64,000 nucleotides of DNA. It comes from Flavobacterium sp. 1355 (GTDB lineage: Bacteria; Bacteroidota; Bacteroidia; Flavobacteriales; Flavobacteriaceae). Within the stretch, counting starts at the first letter, position 1, and every line of letters starts with the position of its first letter. The stretch spans positions 1 through 64,000 of the forward strand of contig NZ_JAFICC010000008.1 of assembly GCF_017833415.1 (NCBI RefSeq). Direction: 5' to 3'. A program made the translations under genes and the position numbers. A model generated the notes under the pieces. That model saw nothing but the letters and a program-made list of their open reading frames with translations. It made no database searches and had not been told where the DNA came from. Positions 1 through 9,723 of this stretch are shown piece by piece.

Positions 1-199
1 TGAGAAGGTCAATAAAAGAATCCTGCATTTCTATGTGTTTTTAAAATACAAATATCTAGATTTTAATATTTCCCCACAACAATATGTATTGATCCTAAAT
101 TACGGGATTCAAATAAACTAAAACTTAATAAATGAAATTCTGTTTGTTTATATCAGGGTTTTAGAATTATATTAAATCTTTAAGAATTGGGTTTTACGT
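1..199. other. Non-coding edge of window
   Basis: This AT-rich stretch lies downstream of the response-regulator gene on the minus strand. I see no open reading frame, stable hairpin or tRNA-like structure in it. It may hold the upstream region of a gene to the left of the window. Confidence 0.4.
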
Positions 200-613
200 T
201 TAAAGATCTATCTTTTTCTTAAGATATTCAAGCATGTCCTGAGTGATTGGTTTAGAAAGAAAGTCTATAATGATAGGGTATTTTTTTGCTTTAGCTAAAT
301 CATCGGGATCAATTGTGGATGATAAGACTATTACACTTGCTTTATTGAATTCAGAATAGTCAGATGAAGTAAAATGATCCAGAAATTCCCAGCCGCCCAT
401 AACGGGCATATTCAAATCTAAAAAAATCAATTCTGGTTTTTTATTTGCTTTATTTTTATTGTTGTTGTATTTAAGAGTATTAAAATAATGCAATGCTTCT
501 TCGCCATTTTGCGCTGTAATAATTTCTTTTGAAAATGAAGATTTTGAAATTACTTTTTTGCATAGCATTAACGTAATTGGATCGTCGTCAATGCATAAAA
601 TTTGCTCAAGCAT
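200..613 (-). CDS. Single-domain response regulator (REC only)
   Basis: A stand-alone receiver domain of 137 residues with no output domain. The acidic pocket is visible as IDDDP near residues 8-12, the phospho-acceptor lies in LIFLDLNMP (about residues 62-70), and the conserved Lys is in LSKPIT near the C-terminus. Such proteins pass phosphate or act by protein contact rather than by binding DNA. The gene starts 5 bp after the stop of the histidine kinase on the same strand, so the two form an operon, and the kinase is the likely partner. It resembles the Rcp1/CheY-like regulators found beside PAS kinases in Flavobacterium. Its downstream target is not visible here. Confidence 0.9.
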   Translation of the reverse strand: MLEQILCIDDDPITLMLCKKVISKSSFSKEIITAQNGEEALHYFNTLKYNNNKNKANKKPELIFLDLNMPVMGGWEFLDHFTSSDYSEFNKASVIVLSSTIDPDDLAKAKKYPIIIDFLSKPITQDMLEYLKKKIDL

Positions 614-618
614 ATTAA

Positions 619-2331
619 TTAGTTTTTAAATGTTATTGTAAATGTTGTTCCTTTATTGACTTCACTGTCTATATTTATTGTTCCGCCCATTGTTTCTACC
701 TGAGATTTTACCAGATACAGACCTAATCCTTTGCTGTCAGGGTAGTTGTGAAATCTTTGGTAAAGCCCAAATACCTTATCTCTGTTTCTCTCTAAATCAA
801 TTCCGATCCCGTTATCTTTGAAGGTTATAACCGCTGTGTTGTCAATTTGTTCGGCCGTAATTGAAATTTTCAGCTTTCTGTTTTCAGATTTGTATTTGAT
901 TGAATTGGTGAGCAAATTAAGTAAAATGCTTTCTATATAGGCTTTATTAATGTTAAGTACCGGAACTCTTTCGAATTTGAGCTTGATAATTGGTTTGTGT
1001 AATTCTATTTGAAATGATAACTGACTAAAGACATTTTCAAAAACTTCTTTCAGAGAAACTTCTTCTTTTTGCATTGAAGGGTTGTCTTTGATTATGATCA
1101 CTTTTACCAAATCATTAATTGTTTCATTTAACAAATGGGTTGATTTACTAAAACCAGTCAGAATTTCCTGAAGTTCCGGGTTTTCAATCGGAATATCTTC
1201 TATAAGATTGAGCAGCCCAATTAAGTTAGATAAGGGAGCGCGCAAATTATGCGATGTTATATAAGAAAACTGTTTTAAGTCTTTATTGTTTTGTGTTAAT
1301 TCGCGTATAAGATGCTCTTTTTCTGCTTCGAGTTTTTTCTCATCAGTAATGTCTCTTTGTATAGAAATCCAGTGTGAAATTACTCCTTCATTATTAAAAA
1401 TGGGAATCATTGAAAAACGAACCCAGTATTCTTCTCCTTGTTTTGTGTAACTAATAGCTTCTATTAGGCATTCTTCTTCATTTTTGATTGCTCGTAATAA
1501 TTTTTTTAATTCCTCAGAATCAGAATTTGGGCCTTTATTAAAAATATTAGTTGATTTTCCAATAATTTCGTTTGGCTGATAACCTGACATTTGTGAGAAT
1601 GCAGGGTTTATGTAAACTATTTTAGGAATTCTTCCATTAGCAGAATTTGCTTCCGTAATTAATATCGAATCTTTAGATTGTGTGATTACCGTTTCTAAGA
1701 GTTTTAATCGTTGTTCTTCTTCTTTTTGTTTGGTAATATCCTGAATGGCACCAATCATCCGGATAGCTCTCCCGTTTTCATCTTTTAATAAAAAACCCCG
1801 GTCCAAAACATATTTATACGATCCGTCTGCACATCTAAAACGATATTGATCCTGCCATTTTTCGGTTTTTTGCTCAATAAAGGAATAAAGTTTAATAGAC
1901 ATCCTGATACTGTCTTCGGGATGGATTTTGTCAAACCACCATTTTGATGTGTTTCCGACTTCTTCCTGTTTGTATCCAAAAACACTTTCAATTCCTTTAT
2001 TCCATCCAATGCTGTCTTCTTGTATTTTCCAGTCCCAAATCGTATCGCTTGTTGCTTTTGCTACAATATCATATTTTTCGTTAGACTCTTTTATGTCTTC
2101 ATTAGTTTGTCTTAGTTTTTCAAAAACAACAACATTTTTATTTTCATTTTTTGACAATATGTATCTAAAGATGAGTCCTGTTACGAGAATGAACGTAATG
2201 TCTTTTATGAAAAATAAATAAAAATTTTCTTTGGAGGTGATAAATGTGGAGAGTAACTTATGGCAGATTATAGCCATAAATAACGAAATGATAATGTAAA
2301 TTAGAGTAATTTGGACAGTTTTACTTTTCAT
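619..2331 (-). CDS. Membrane-anchored PAS-PAS sensor histidine kinase
   Basis: A hybrid-free histidine kinase of 570 residues. Two hydrophobic segments at about 8-30 and 40-58 form the membrane anchor. Two PAS/PAC modules follow, at about 85-200 (PAS_3-like, ending in GAIQDIT) and 210-330 (ending in SIQRDIT). The H-box is TSHNLRAPL with His361. The ATPase domain has the N-box around Asn472/Asn476, a DNGIG G1 box at 506-510 and GLGLYLVK at 535-542. It probably senses a cytoplasmic signal through the PAS domains and phosphorylates the adjacent REC protein. The ligand cannot be inferred. The gene is divergent from typA. Confidence 0.92.
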   Translation of the reverse strand: MKSKTVQITLIYIIISLFMAIICHKLLSTFITSKENFYLFFIKDITFILVTGLIFRYILSKNENKNVVVFEKLRQTNEDIKESNEKYDIVAKATSDTIWDWKIQEDSIGWNKGIESVFGYKQEEVGNTSKWWFDKIHPEDSIRMSIKLYSFIEQKTEKWQDQYRFRCADGSYKYVLDRGFLLKDENGRAIRMIGAIQDITKQKEEEQRLKLLETVITQSKDSILITEANSANGRIPKIVYINPAFSQMSGYQPNEIIGKSTNIFNKGPNSDSEELKKLLRAIKNEEECLIEAISYTKQGEEYWVRFSMIPIFNNEGVISHWISIQRDITDEKKLEAEKEHLIRELTQNNKDLKQFSYITSHNLRAPLSNLIGLLNLIEDIPIENPELQEILTGFSKSTHLLNETINDLVKVIIIKDNPSMQKEEVSLKEVFENVFSQLSFQIELHKPIIKLKFERVPVLNINKAYIESILLNLLTNSIKYKSENRKLKISITAEQIDNTAVITFKDNGIGIDLERNRDKVFGLYQRFHNYPDSKGLGLYLVKSQVETMGGTINIDSEVNKGTTFTITFKN

Positions 2332-2472
2332 TACTCAAATATAGTTAAATTAACCATAATTAAACAACATTTAAATTTGAAATTGGCCCTTAAATTTACA
2401 TTGATTTAAAGAACTAATTCCTTGTCTATACGCAAACTATCGCAGAAACGTTTTTTATATCAAAATAAAGTG

Positions 2473-2480
2473 TACCTTTG
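2473..2480 (+). promoter_or_regulatory. -7 element of typA promoter
   Basis: The octamer TACCTTTG fits the Bacteroidota -7 consensus TAnnTTTG and lies 19 bp upstream of the typA ATG, giving a short leader. No clean -33 TTTG is evident; a T-rich stretch sits at the right distance. Confidence 0.6.
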
Positions 2481-2499
2481 CACCCATTAAAAATCTCAG

Positions 2500-4296
2500 A
2501 TGGAATCTATTAGAAACATTGCAATTATTGCCCACGTCGATCACGGTAAAACCACTTTGGTTGATAAAATTATGTATCACTGTCAATTATTTCGTGACAA
2601 CGAAAACACAGGTGATTTAATTCTTGATAATAACGATTTAGAGCGTGAGAGAGGTATTACTATTACTTCTAAAAACGTATCAGTTCAATATAAAGGAACA
2701 AAAATCAATATTATTGACACTCCTGGCCACGCGGATTTTGGAGGAGAAGTAGAACGTGTATTGAACATGGCCGATGGTGTATGTTTGCTAGTGGATGCTT
2801 TTGAAGGTCCGATGCCACAAACTCGTTTCGTATTACAAAAAGCGATTGACTTAGGTCTTAAGCCTTGCGTAGTTATTAATAAAGTTGATAAAGAAAACTG
2901 TACTCCTGAAGAAGTTCACGAAAAAGTTTTTGACTTAATGTTTGAATTAGGTGCTGAAGAATGGCAGTTGGATTTCCCAACAGTTTATGGTTCTGCTAAA
3001 AACAACTGGATGTCTGATCATTGGGAAAACGTAACTGACAATGTTGAAGCATTATTGGATATGGTTGTTGAAAATGTACCTGCTCCTAAAGTTTCTGAAG
3101 GAACACCACAAATGCTAATTACTTCTTTAGATTTCTCAGCTTTTACAGGTCGTATCGCTATTGGTCGTCTTGAAAGAGGTATTCTTAAAGAAGGTATGCC
3201 AATCTCATTAGTAAAAAGAGATGGTACTGTATCTAAATCCCGTATCAAAGAACTTCATACTTTTGAAGGACTTGGTCGTAAAAAAGTACAAGAGGTTATT
3301 GCCGGAGATATTTGTGCAATCATTGGAGTTGAAGGTTTTGAAATTGGTGATACTATTGCTGATTTTGAAAATCCTGAAGGTTTAAAAACGATTGATATTG
3401 ACGAGCCTACTATGAGTATGTTGTTTACAATTAATGACTCTCCTTTCTTTGGTAAAGAGGGTAAATTTGTAACTTCTCGTCATATTAGAGAAAGACTGAC
3501 AAAAGAATTAGAGAAAAACTTAGCTATGAAGTTAGGTGAAACTGATTCTGCGGATAAATTCATGGTTTTTGGCCGTGGAGTACTTCACTTATCTGTTCTT
3601 ATTGAAACAATGAGAAGAGAAGGGTATGAATTACAAATTGGTCAGCCACAAGTTATCATCAAAGAAATTGATGGTAAAAAATGTGAGCCAATTGAGGAAT
3701 TGACAATCGATTTGCCAGAAGCACTTTCTGGAAGAGCGGTAGAGTTCGTTACTATGCGTAAAGGTGAAATGCTAAGCATGGAAACTAAAGGTGAACGTAT
3801 GATTGTGAAATTTAATATTCCATCACGTGGAATTATTGGATTGCGTAACCAATTACTTACAGCTACTGCTGGTGAAGCTATTATGGCACACCGTTTTATA
3901 GGATATGAGCCTTACAAAGGAGAAATTGCCGGACGTAACAAAGGTTCATTGATTTCTATGGAAAAAGGAAAAGCTATTCCTTATTCTATCGATAAATTGC
4001 AAGATCGTGGTAAGTTTTTTGTTGAACCAAATGCAGAAATTTACGAAGGTCAGGTAATTGGAGAAAACTCTCGTGGTGATGATATGTGTGTGAACGTAAC
4101 TAAAGAGAAAAAACAATCTAACGTTCGTTCTTCTGGAAATGATGAAAAAGCAAGAATTATTCCACCAATCATTTTCTCTCTTGAAGAAGCTTTAGAGTAC
4201 ATTCAGAAAGATGAATATGTAGAAGTTACTCCAAAATCTATTCGTTTAAGAAAAATTTATTTAACTGAAACTGATAGAAAAAGATATAAAATCTAA
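2500..4296 (+). CDS. typA: Translational GTPase TypA/BipA
   Basis: A ribosome-associated GTPase of the EF-G family that acts in stress adaptation and 50S assembly. The protein has 598 residues, the usual length. G1 is AHVDHGKT (11-18), switch I contains RGIT (51-54), G3 is DTPGH (73-77) and G4 is NKVD (127-130). The EF-G-like domains III and V and the BipA-specific C-terminal domain are present, with characteristic strings such as [10 protein letters not shown] and SRGIIGLR. It is a single-gene unit with its own promoter, closed by a terminator about 20 bp after the stop. Nothing is unusual. Confidence 0.98.
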   Translation: MESIRNIAIIAHVDHGKTTLVDKIMYHCQLFRDNENTGDLILDNNDLERERGITITSKNVSVQYKGTKINIIDTPGHADFGGEVERVLNMADGVCLLVDAFEGPMPQTRFVLQKAIDLGLKPCVVINKVDKENCTPEEVHEKVFDLMFELGAEEWQLDFPTVYGSAKNNWMSDHWENVTDNVEALLDMVVENVPAPKVSEGTPQMLITSLDFSAFTGRIAIGRLERGILKEGMPISLVKRDGTVSKSRIKELHTFEGLGRKKVQEVIAGDICAIIGVEGFEIGDTIADFENPEGLKTIDIDEPTMSMLFTINDSPFFGKEGKFVTSRHIRERLTKELEKNLAMKLGETDSADKFMVFGRGVLHLSVLIETMRREGYELQIGQPQVIIKEIDGKKCEPIEELTIDLPEALSGRAVEFVTMRKGEMLSMETKGERMIVKFNIPSRGIIGLRNQLLTATAGEAIMAHRFIGYEPYKGEIAGRNKGSLISMEKGKAIPYSIDKLQDRGKFFVEPNAEIYEGQVIGENSRGDDMCVNVTKEKKQSNVRSSGNDEKARIIPPIIFSLEEALEYIQKDEYVEVTPKSIRLRKIYLTETDRKRYKI

Positions 4297-4317
4297 TTAT
4301 ATTTTAATTTTCAATAT

Positions 4318-4360
4318 AAAAATCCCAAATTCCAATTTAAGGACTTTGGGATTTTTTTTA
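4318..4360 (+). terminator. Intrinsic terminator after typA
   Basis: An inverted repeat AAATCCCAAA / TTTGGGATTT with an AT-rich loop, followed by a run of T on the plus strand. It lies just after typA and before the convergent T9SS gene. Confidence 0.85.
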
Positions 4361-4424
4361 TGTTCAATGTTACTCAATTTTAAACCTTGGAATTTAGATT
4401 TTTAAAATTGAAATTTAAAGGGAA

Positions 4425-6773
4425 TTATCTTTTAAGACTAAAATGGCCTTTCACATTTTTACCATTTACAAAAAGTAAAGTAAACCAATAATCATCAGAA
4501 GGTAATTGTTGTCCGTTAAATTGTCCGTTCCAACCCGGACTTTTTTGATTCATTTGTTTTAATAATTTACCGTAACGGTCAAAAATAGAAATAGTATAAT
4601 CAGGCAGCATATCTATATTTTTAATATACCACACGTCATTAAAACCATCAGCGTTTGGTGTAAAATACCTCGGATAATCCAAAACGTATATTGTAAATGA
4701 ATTGGAGAGGCCGCAACCATTTTTGTCTCTGGCAATTGCATTATAAATTCCCGGATTCACATTGGTAAATAAGGGTTCATCCTGAAAAACATTTCCGTCT
4801 ATCGAAAATTCATAATTTCCCACTCCTGTGTATTTTATCAAAATAGAGTTTTCAGTAGCAGAAAAGTCTTTTACAAGGACTTCTGTGATAAATGCCGTTG
4901 CGGACAGAATAATATTAAAAGTTTTAGTTTTCTCACAACCATTTGCATCTGTAACAGTTACCGTATAAACTCCCGGAGTAGAAACTGTAATAGAGTTACC
5001 TGCATATCCTGTTGTCCATAAGTATTTGCTAAAATTAGAATCTACCGTTAATTCAATTTGATCATCTTTGCATAAATATTTAGTTTCATCCTCAAAATTT
5101 GGAGGATCAAAAGTATTTATAACAAGAGTAATTGGAGTGATCCCATAACAATCGGCCCCATTTGTGGCGCGGGCATAAATAATTTGAGAAAAAGCTGTTG
5201 TGTTTTTAAAAATATTAGGCAATCGATTTGCTTCTGTCAAAGCATCATTTTCAGTTAGGTAATAATTTAGAATTATACCATTCGGGATTCCGGCTATTTT
5301 TGGAGTGATTTCAGTATTTAGGTCAAATTCCTTTATTCCATCCTGAGTATTATCAGAATCACATTTCACTATTGGGTTTTGAGCAGGTATCGTTGTGCTT
5401 GAAATTTGCAATGTAATTTCTGCAATTTTAAAACAGCCATACTTGTTTTCTATTCGGGCAAAAACGATTTGGCCATTACTCTTATTGCTATACATTTCAG
5501 GAATTGCAATTTTATTTGTTTTGGCTTTAGCATCTGCCAAAGATTCGTAATACCCATTGTTGGTAATTTCCGGGACATTATTCTTTACAATTTCTGCAAC
5601 TTTTGTCAAATTAAAAACTGAAATTCCATCTGCATTATCATCACATTGTAATAATGTTGTATTAGTTGACAAAATTTCAGGAGCAAATTCAATTTTAATT
5701 TCCCCTTCAGAGGTGCACGAAGTTCCGGATAGTGTTATCTCTACTTTATAATCTCCTGTAGTTTTAGCAATATAAACTGAGGCTGTTTCAGAAGGAATTT
5801 CTACATAGTTGTTTGAGGCATCTTTTTTAAACCATTTAAAAGTATTGACAGCAGGATCTAACTTTGTATCTAAAATTACATTTTCTCCATAACAAGCGGG
5901 GTTGTTATTGGCGACAGTTCTGTCTTCTCCAAAACTCACTTTAGAAAGAAAACTTCCGGCTTCTATGAAGACGGCAGAATTGAATTGTCTTGTTAAGTCA
6001 TCGGCAATTACCAGCTTAAGATGATATTTTTTATTTGGTATTACTTCTGTTTGTGCGTTCATTACAATAGTCTGTCCTGCATAATTTACCGGACTTACAG
6101 CAGTATTATAACCATTAAAATAATTTTCATTTAAGGCATCACACTCATATGTCTCTCCTTTTTCAGTAGTAATTGGATTAATTTTGGGATGAACGGTGGT
6201 CGAGGAGACAGGTGTTGTAGTGTTTGGTAATACAGCCAGATTTTTGTACGCATCGCTGCTGCCTGATTCTTTTATTAAAAAAGCAAAACCATCTGAAAAT
6301 TCACAAGGATAATACCACTGGTATTCATTAGAAGCAAAAATATAATTAAAGCTGATGGCATTGGTCAGTGACACAAAATCAAATTCTAAGACTGTTGCCT
6401 GTGTACTTCCGGAATTGCCCAATGCTGTGTTTAAATCAGTATCACCGTTCCAGTTACGATTTGATACGCCAACCGATGTTGCTTCTGTAAATGGGCCTTC
6501 AGCATTTTTGGCCGGTGATGTGGATAAGACTAAACCATTGGTAAAAGGAAAATTTGCTGTTCCTGAACTGAATGAAGCGTAACTCGATTCATTAACTTTG
6601 GGATTGCCAGATGCGCTGATATTTTCTATACTAATACAGGAACTATTAATTAAAACATTTTGAACTAATTCTAATGCTGATTTTGTATCATCAACAACGA
6701 TATTTTGACTGTTCATCTGTATAAAAGAGCAACAGATGAACAGCCGAATTAGAATATTTTTTAAATAATTCAT
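4425..6773 (-). CDS. Choice-of-anchor L protein with type-B T9SS sorting domain
   Basis: A secreted protein of 782 residues. A signal peptide spans residues 1-22, ending near NSQN. A choice-of-anchor L-type domain follows at roughly 40-275, with FASNEYQWYYPCEFSDGFAF as its landmark, then several Ig-like or SprB-like repeats with paired Cys (about 285-690). Residues 700-782 are a CHU_C/gliding-motility C-terminal domain (FTPNADGFNDVW, WNGQFNGQ), the signal for export and surface attachment through the type IX secretion system. It is probably an adhesin or matrix protein. No enzymatic motif is visible. It stands as a separate minus-strand gene just downstream of the ABC exporter. Confidence 0.9.
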   Translation of the reverse strand: MNYLKNILIRLFICCSFIQMNSQNIVVDDTKSALELVQNVLINSSCISIENISASGNPKVNESSYASFSSGTANFPFTNGLVLSTSPAKNAEGPFTEATSVGVSNRNWNGDTDLNTALGNSGSTQATVLEFDFVSLTNAISFNYIFASNEYQWYYPCEFSDGFAFLIKESGSSDAYKNLAVLPNTTTPVSSTTVHPKINPITTEKGETYECDALNENYFNGYNTAVSPVNYAGQTIVMNAQTEVIPNKKYHLKLVIADDLTRQFNSAVFIEAGSFLSKVSFGEDRTVANNNPACYGENVILDTKLDPAVNTFKWFKKDASNNYVEIPSETASVYIAKTTGDYKVEITLSGTSCTSEGEIKIEFAPEILSTNTTLLQCDDNADGISVFNLTKVAEIVKNNVPEITNNGYYESLADAKAKTNKIAIPEMYSNKSNGQIVFARIENKYGCFKIAEITLQISSTTIPAQNPIVKCDSDNTQDGIKEFDLNTEITPKIAGIPNGIILNYYLTENDALTEANRLPNIFKNTTAFSQIIYARATNGADCYGITPITLVINTFDPPNFEDETKYLCKDDQIELTVDSNFSKYLWTTGYAGNSITVSTPGVYTVTVTDANGCEKTKTFNIILSATAFITEVLVKDFSATENSILIKYTGVGNYEFSIDGNVFQDEPLFTNVNPGIYNAIARDKNGCGLSNSFTIYVLDYPRYFTPNADGFNDVWYIKNIDMLPDYTISIFDRYGKLLKQMNQKSPGWNGQFNGQQLPSDDYWFTLLFVNGKNVKGHFSLKR

Positions 6774-6788
6774 AGTATAACAAATATA

Positions 6789-7625
6789 CTACAAATCTCT
6801 ACTTTTTAATAATTTGTAAGAAAAATAAACAAAAATAAATGTCCAGATCACAACAATTAAAACAGAAAGGGAATGTACACTAAAGTCGTAGTTGGTGTCG
6901 ACACCCATTTGTGTTCCAATATTTTTAACTACCGATAATCTTTGAGCAGGATTAACTATTAGGTTAGACATCGCTTCTAAAGGCAGAAATTGCATAATAT
7001 AATCGCCTGTTTTGCTATCAGGGAATATTTTAAAAACCAAAAGCCCTTTGATAATTGCTTCTAAAATACTCCAAACCAAAAGAAAACCTAAAGCAAATGC
7101 TGACCGTTTTACTAAAATCCCTAAGAATAGGCATAAAGAAAAGAATCCTGTTAATTTTACAAAAAACGCTAAAAGGTATTCCAGGTCTGAAAAAATTATA
7201 CCGAATTCGTTGTATGACGAGAAACTTAATCCTAATATTAAACTCATTACAAAAACAAAAACGGTAGAACAAAAAGCAAAAACCACAACGGTTAGAAATT
7301 TTGAAAGTATAAATTCTTTTTTGCTTAAACCATCAATTAAATTTTGTTTTAAAGTACCATAACTGTATTCATTTGCCATCATGGAAACGATAACGATAGC
7401 CAGAAAAAATTTCAGCCAGGCAGCAACATAGGTATTAAAATGCCATATAAAAGGAAAGTTGAAAATTCCCATGTCGGCCAAATGAAACTTAAACGGGCCA
7501 ATGTCAAACTTTATCGAAGCAATTAAGGCAATGAAAGAAAGTAAAATGAAATAGGTTAAAGTAAGAACTCGGCTGGCTTTGTTTTTCCAGATTTTTTGTA
7601 TTTCTATAGATATAAGTCTTTTCAT
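6789..7625 (-). CDS. ABC-2 type transporter permease
   Basis: An integral membrane protein of 278 residues with six predicted membrane segments and an N-terminal cytoplasmic amphipathic start (ISIEIQKIWKNKASR), the layout of ABC2_membrane/BcrB-type permeases. Only 3 bp separate it from the upstream ATPase gene, so the two make one transporter. The substrate is unknown; the family exports peptides, antibiotics or lipids. Confidence 0.88.
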   Translation of the reverse strand: MKRLISIEIQKIWKNKASRVLTLTYFILLSFIALIASIKFDIGPFKFHLADMGIFNFPFIWHFNTYVAAWLKFFLAIVIVSMMANEYSYGTLKQNLIDGLSKKEFILSKFLTVVVFAFCSTVFVFVMSLILGLSFSSYNEFGIIFSDLEYLLAFFVKLTGFFSLCLFLGILVKRSAFALGFLLVWSILEAIIKGLLVFKIFPDSKTGDYIMQFLPLEAMSNLIVNPAQRLSVVKNIGTQMGVDTNYDFSVHSLSVLIVVIWTFIFVYFSYKLLKSRDL

Positions 7626-7628
7626 GGC

Positions 7629-8540
7629 TTAATTGTTTTGGATAGTGGTGTTTTTGGTTAATTCTAAAAATTGAGCTTCTAAACTATTTTTGCGTTTTAC
7701 TAAATGACTTAGTGCAATATTTTTAGAAAACAGATACACATTCAGTTCAGACGCTGATAATTCGGATTTTAAATACACCAGAATTTTTCCGTCTTCTTCT
7801 GCAATTTTGTCAACAGCTAAGTGTGCTTTTAAAGCATTTTTCAGCGCTTCATTATCATTAGACTGAACTTCAAAGAAACCTTCATTAGAAGACATTCCGT
7901 CAACAGAACCTGAATATAAAATTTGACCTTTTCTTAAAACAATTACATCCGAGCATACTTTTTCGACTTCATCCAATAAATGTGATGCCAGTAAAATAGT
8001 CGTTCCCTGTGAGGCAATCTGTTTTATGATATCTCTAATCTGATGAATTCCCTGTGGGTCCAAACCATTTGTAGGTTCATCAAGAATTAAGATTTCAGGG
8101 TCATTCAAAAGTGCCGATGCGATTGCCAGACGTTGTTTCATTCCTAATGAAAAAGTACTGAACTTGCTATTCTTTCTCTCTGTTAAGCCAACTAACTCAA
8201 GCTTTTCTTCTATTTTAGAATATTTAATGCTTTTTATTTTACAAACCAGTTTCAGGTTTTCTTCGGCTGTCATGTAGGGGTAAAAGTTGGGTCTCTCGAT
8301 AATGGCGCCCACTTTTTTTAAGGCTTCATGCGTCTGCAATTGTCCGTTAAACCAGCGATAATTGCCAGAAGTATGATTTACAACATTCAGGACAATTCCC
8401 AGAGTAGTTGATTTTCCACTTCCGTTTGGGCCTAAAATGCCATAAACGCGGCCTTTTTTTATTTCAAAAGATACATTTTTCAAAGCCTGAATACGGCCGT
8501 ATCTTTTATTAAGATTTTCGATTGTAAGTATGGTTTCCAA
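7629..8540 (-). CDS. ABC transporter ATP-binding protein (BcrA-like)
   Basis: An ATPase of 303 residues. Walker A is GPNGSGKST (37-45), the signature is SLGMKQRL (131-138), Walker B is LILDEPTN (151-158) and the switch His is His187 in LLASHLLDE. Residues 215-300 form the C-terminal extension usual for ABC-2 drug or peptide exporters. It is the first gene of a two-gene operon with the permease. It is divergent from the next gene, with a promoter region of about 110 bp. Confidence 0.95.
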   Translation of the reverse strand: METILTIENLNKRYGRIQALKNVSFEIKKGRVYGILGPNGSGKSTTLGIVLNVVNHTSGNYRWFNGQLQTHEALKKVGAIIERPNFYPYMTAEENLKLVCKIKSIKYSKIEEKLELVGLTERKNSKFSTFSLGMKQRLAIASALLNDPEILILDEPTNGLDPQGIHQIRDIIKQIASQGTTILLASHLLDEVEKVCSDVIVLRKGQILYSGSVDGMSSNEGFFEVQSNDNEALKNALKAHLAVDKIAEEDGKILVYLKSELSASELNVYLFSKNIALSHLVKRKNSLEAQFLELTKNTTIQNN

Positions 8541-8630
8541 ATTATTTCGGTTTTAATTTTTAGTATGACGAATCAAATGCAGTATTGTTACGTTAAATTT
8601 TATTTATGTGTCTAAAATTATAATTTACTG

Positions 8631-8638
8631 TAAATTTG
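8631..8638 (+). promoter_or_regulatory. -7 element deciding the start of the 8656 gene
   Basis: TAAATTTG matches TAnnTTTG and lies 17 bp before the ATG at 8656. An upstream in-frame GTG at 8608 would precede the transcription start, so the ATG at 8656 is preferred. Confidence 0.6.
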
Positions 8639-8655
8639 TATTAAAGATATTCAAA

Positions 8656-9708
8656 ATGAGCGAACCTTTAATGGTTTTAAAAAAACCGTCTTATCCATTA
8701 ACGCAAACCCTTTTAAGTTATTTAGAACGATACGAACGAATTTCAAAAGTATCTGTGTTCTATGATGATTTATTGCGGTTTACGGGCTCTATAAATGTTT
8801 ACGATAAAAATGATACCGACACCTTATGGATTCGGGTTTATTACAATGAATTTGAAAGAAATGAAATTGATTTAAACTTAAAAAAGATTTATTCGCTCCT
8901 GCATTCTGACGGTAATAGTGAGATTATTCAGTTTCTGAATATTGATGCAATTGATTATTGCACTTTCGGAAACTCTAAACCTTTCCGTATCAAAGTACGA
9001 AATATTCTTAATGACAATTATGTTCATTTCTATATTAAAAAAGCCGATGCATCGAGAATTTACGGATTAGAACTAGAAGATATTCTTTCGCCTGATAAAA
9101 TCAATTTTCTGGTGTATAACGACACCCTGATAGAAGAGCACATTATCGGGATTCCAGGTGATGTTTTTATGGATACGTTATTGGACTCGTGTACAGAAAC
9201 CGAAAAAGCTCAAATTGCAAAAGAGTTTGTTAAATTTAATGAACGTTGTATGATAAGGCTTTTGGGAGATATGAGAGCATATAATTACGTAATTGTCCCA
9301 ATTCATGATTTTGATCAGGTGGTATACAAAATCCGCCCGATAGATTTTGACCAGCAATGTTATGAAGGAAATTTTAAAGTGTATCGTCCTCAGTTTTTTA
9401 AGGAAAACTTCCCGATGATCCAATTGATTAAGGAAAAACTCGAAGAACGTTCAATCCTTCAGTACAAAGATGAAGAAAGAGCCATTTTGGCAAAACGAAT
9501 CCATTCTGCCGAAAACAGGATCAAAAAGTTATTGAATATAATGTGTCACGATACTATTTCGACACAAGAACACTTGGATCAGCTGAAGATGGAATTGTAC
9601 CGATATACAAACGATATGAAGTTTAAAAATGCCAAATCAATGGGACATATCATGCATGCGGCATTTGAGTTTATTACACGTAACTTTAAAAATACCAATT
9701 TGGTTTAA
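8656..9708 (+). CDS. Uncharacterised protein with kinase-like motifs
   Basis: A cytosolic protein of 350 residues without signal peptide or membrane segment. I do not recognise a named family. GDMRAYN at 204-210 followed by IRPIDFDQ at 226-233 resembles the catalytic loop and metal-binding DFD of aminoglycoside-phosphotransferase-like kinases (pattern HGDxxxxN ... IDFD). FYIKK (125-129) could be the beta-3 Lys. The first His of the loop is replaced. Function is therefore open: an atypical kinase or a pseudokinase. It starts at 8656 rather than 8608 because the promoter lies between them. A lipoprotein gene follows 15 bp later and may be co-transcribed. Confidence 0.6.
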   Translation: MSEPLMVLKKPSYPLTQTLLSYLERYERISKVSVFYDDLLRFTGSINVYDKNDTDTLWIRVYYNEFERNEIDLNLKKIYSLLHSDGNSEIIQFLNIDAIDYCTFGNSKPFRIKVRNILNDNYVHFYIKKADASRIYGLELEDILSPDKINFLVYNDTLIEEHIIGIPGDVFMDTLLDSCTETEKAQIAKEFVKFNERCMIRLLGDMRAYNYVIVPIHDFDQVVYKIRPIDFDQQCYEGNFKVYRPQFFKENFPMIQLIKEKLEERSILQYKDEERAILAKRIHSAENRIKKLLNIMCHDTISTQEHLDQLKMELYRYTNDMKFKNAKSMGHIMHAAFEFITRNFKNTNLV

Positions 9709-9723
9709 ACTAAACAAAATATT

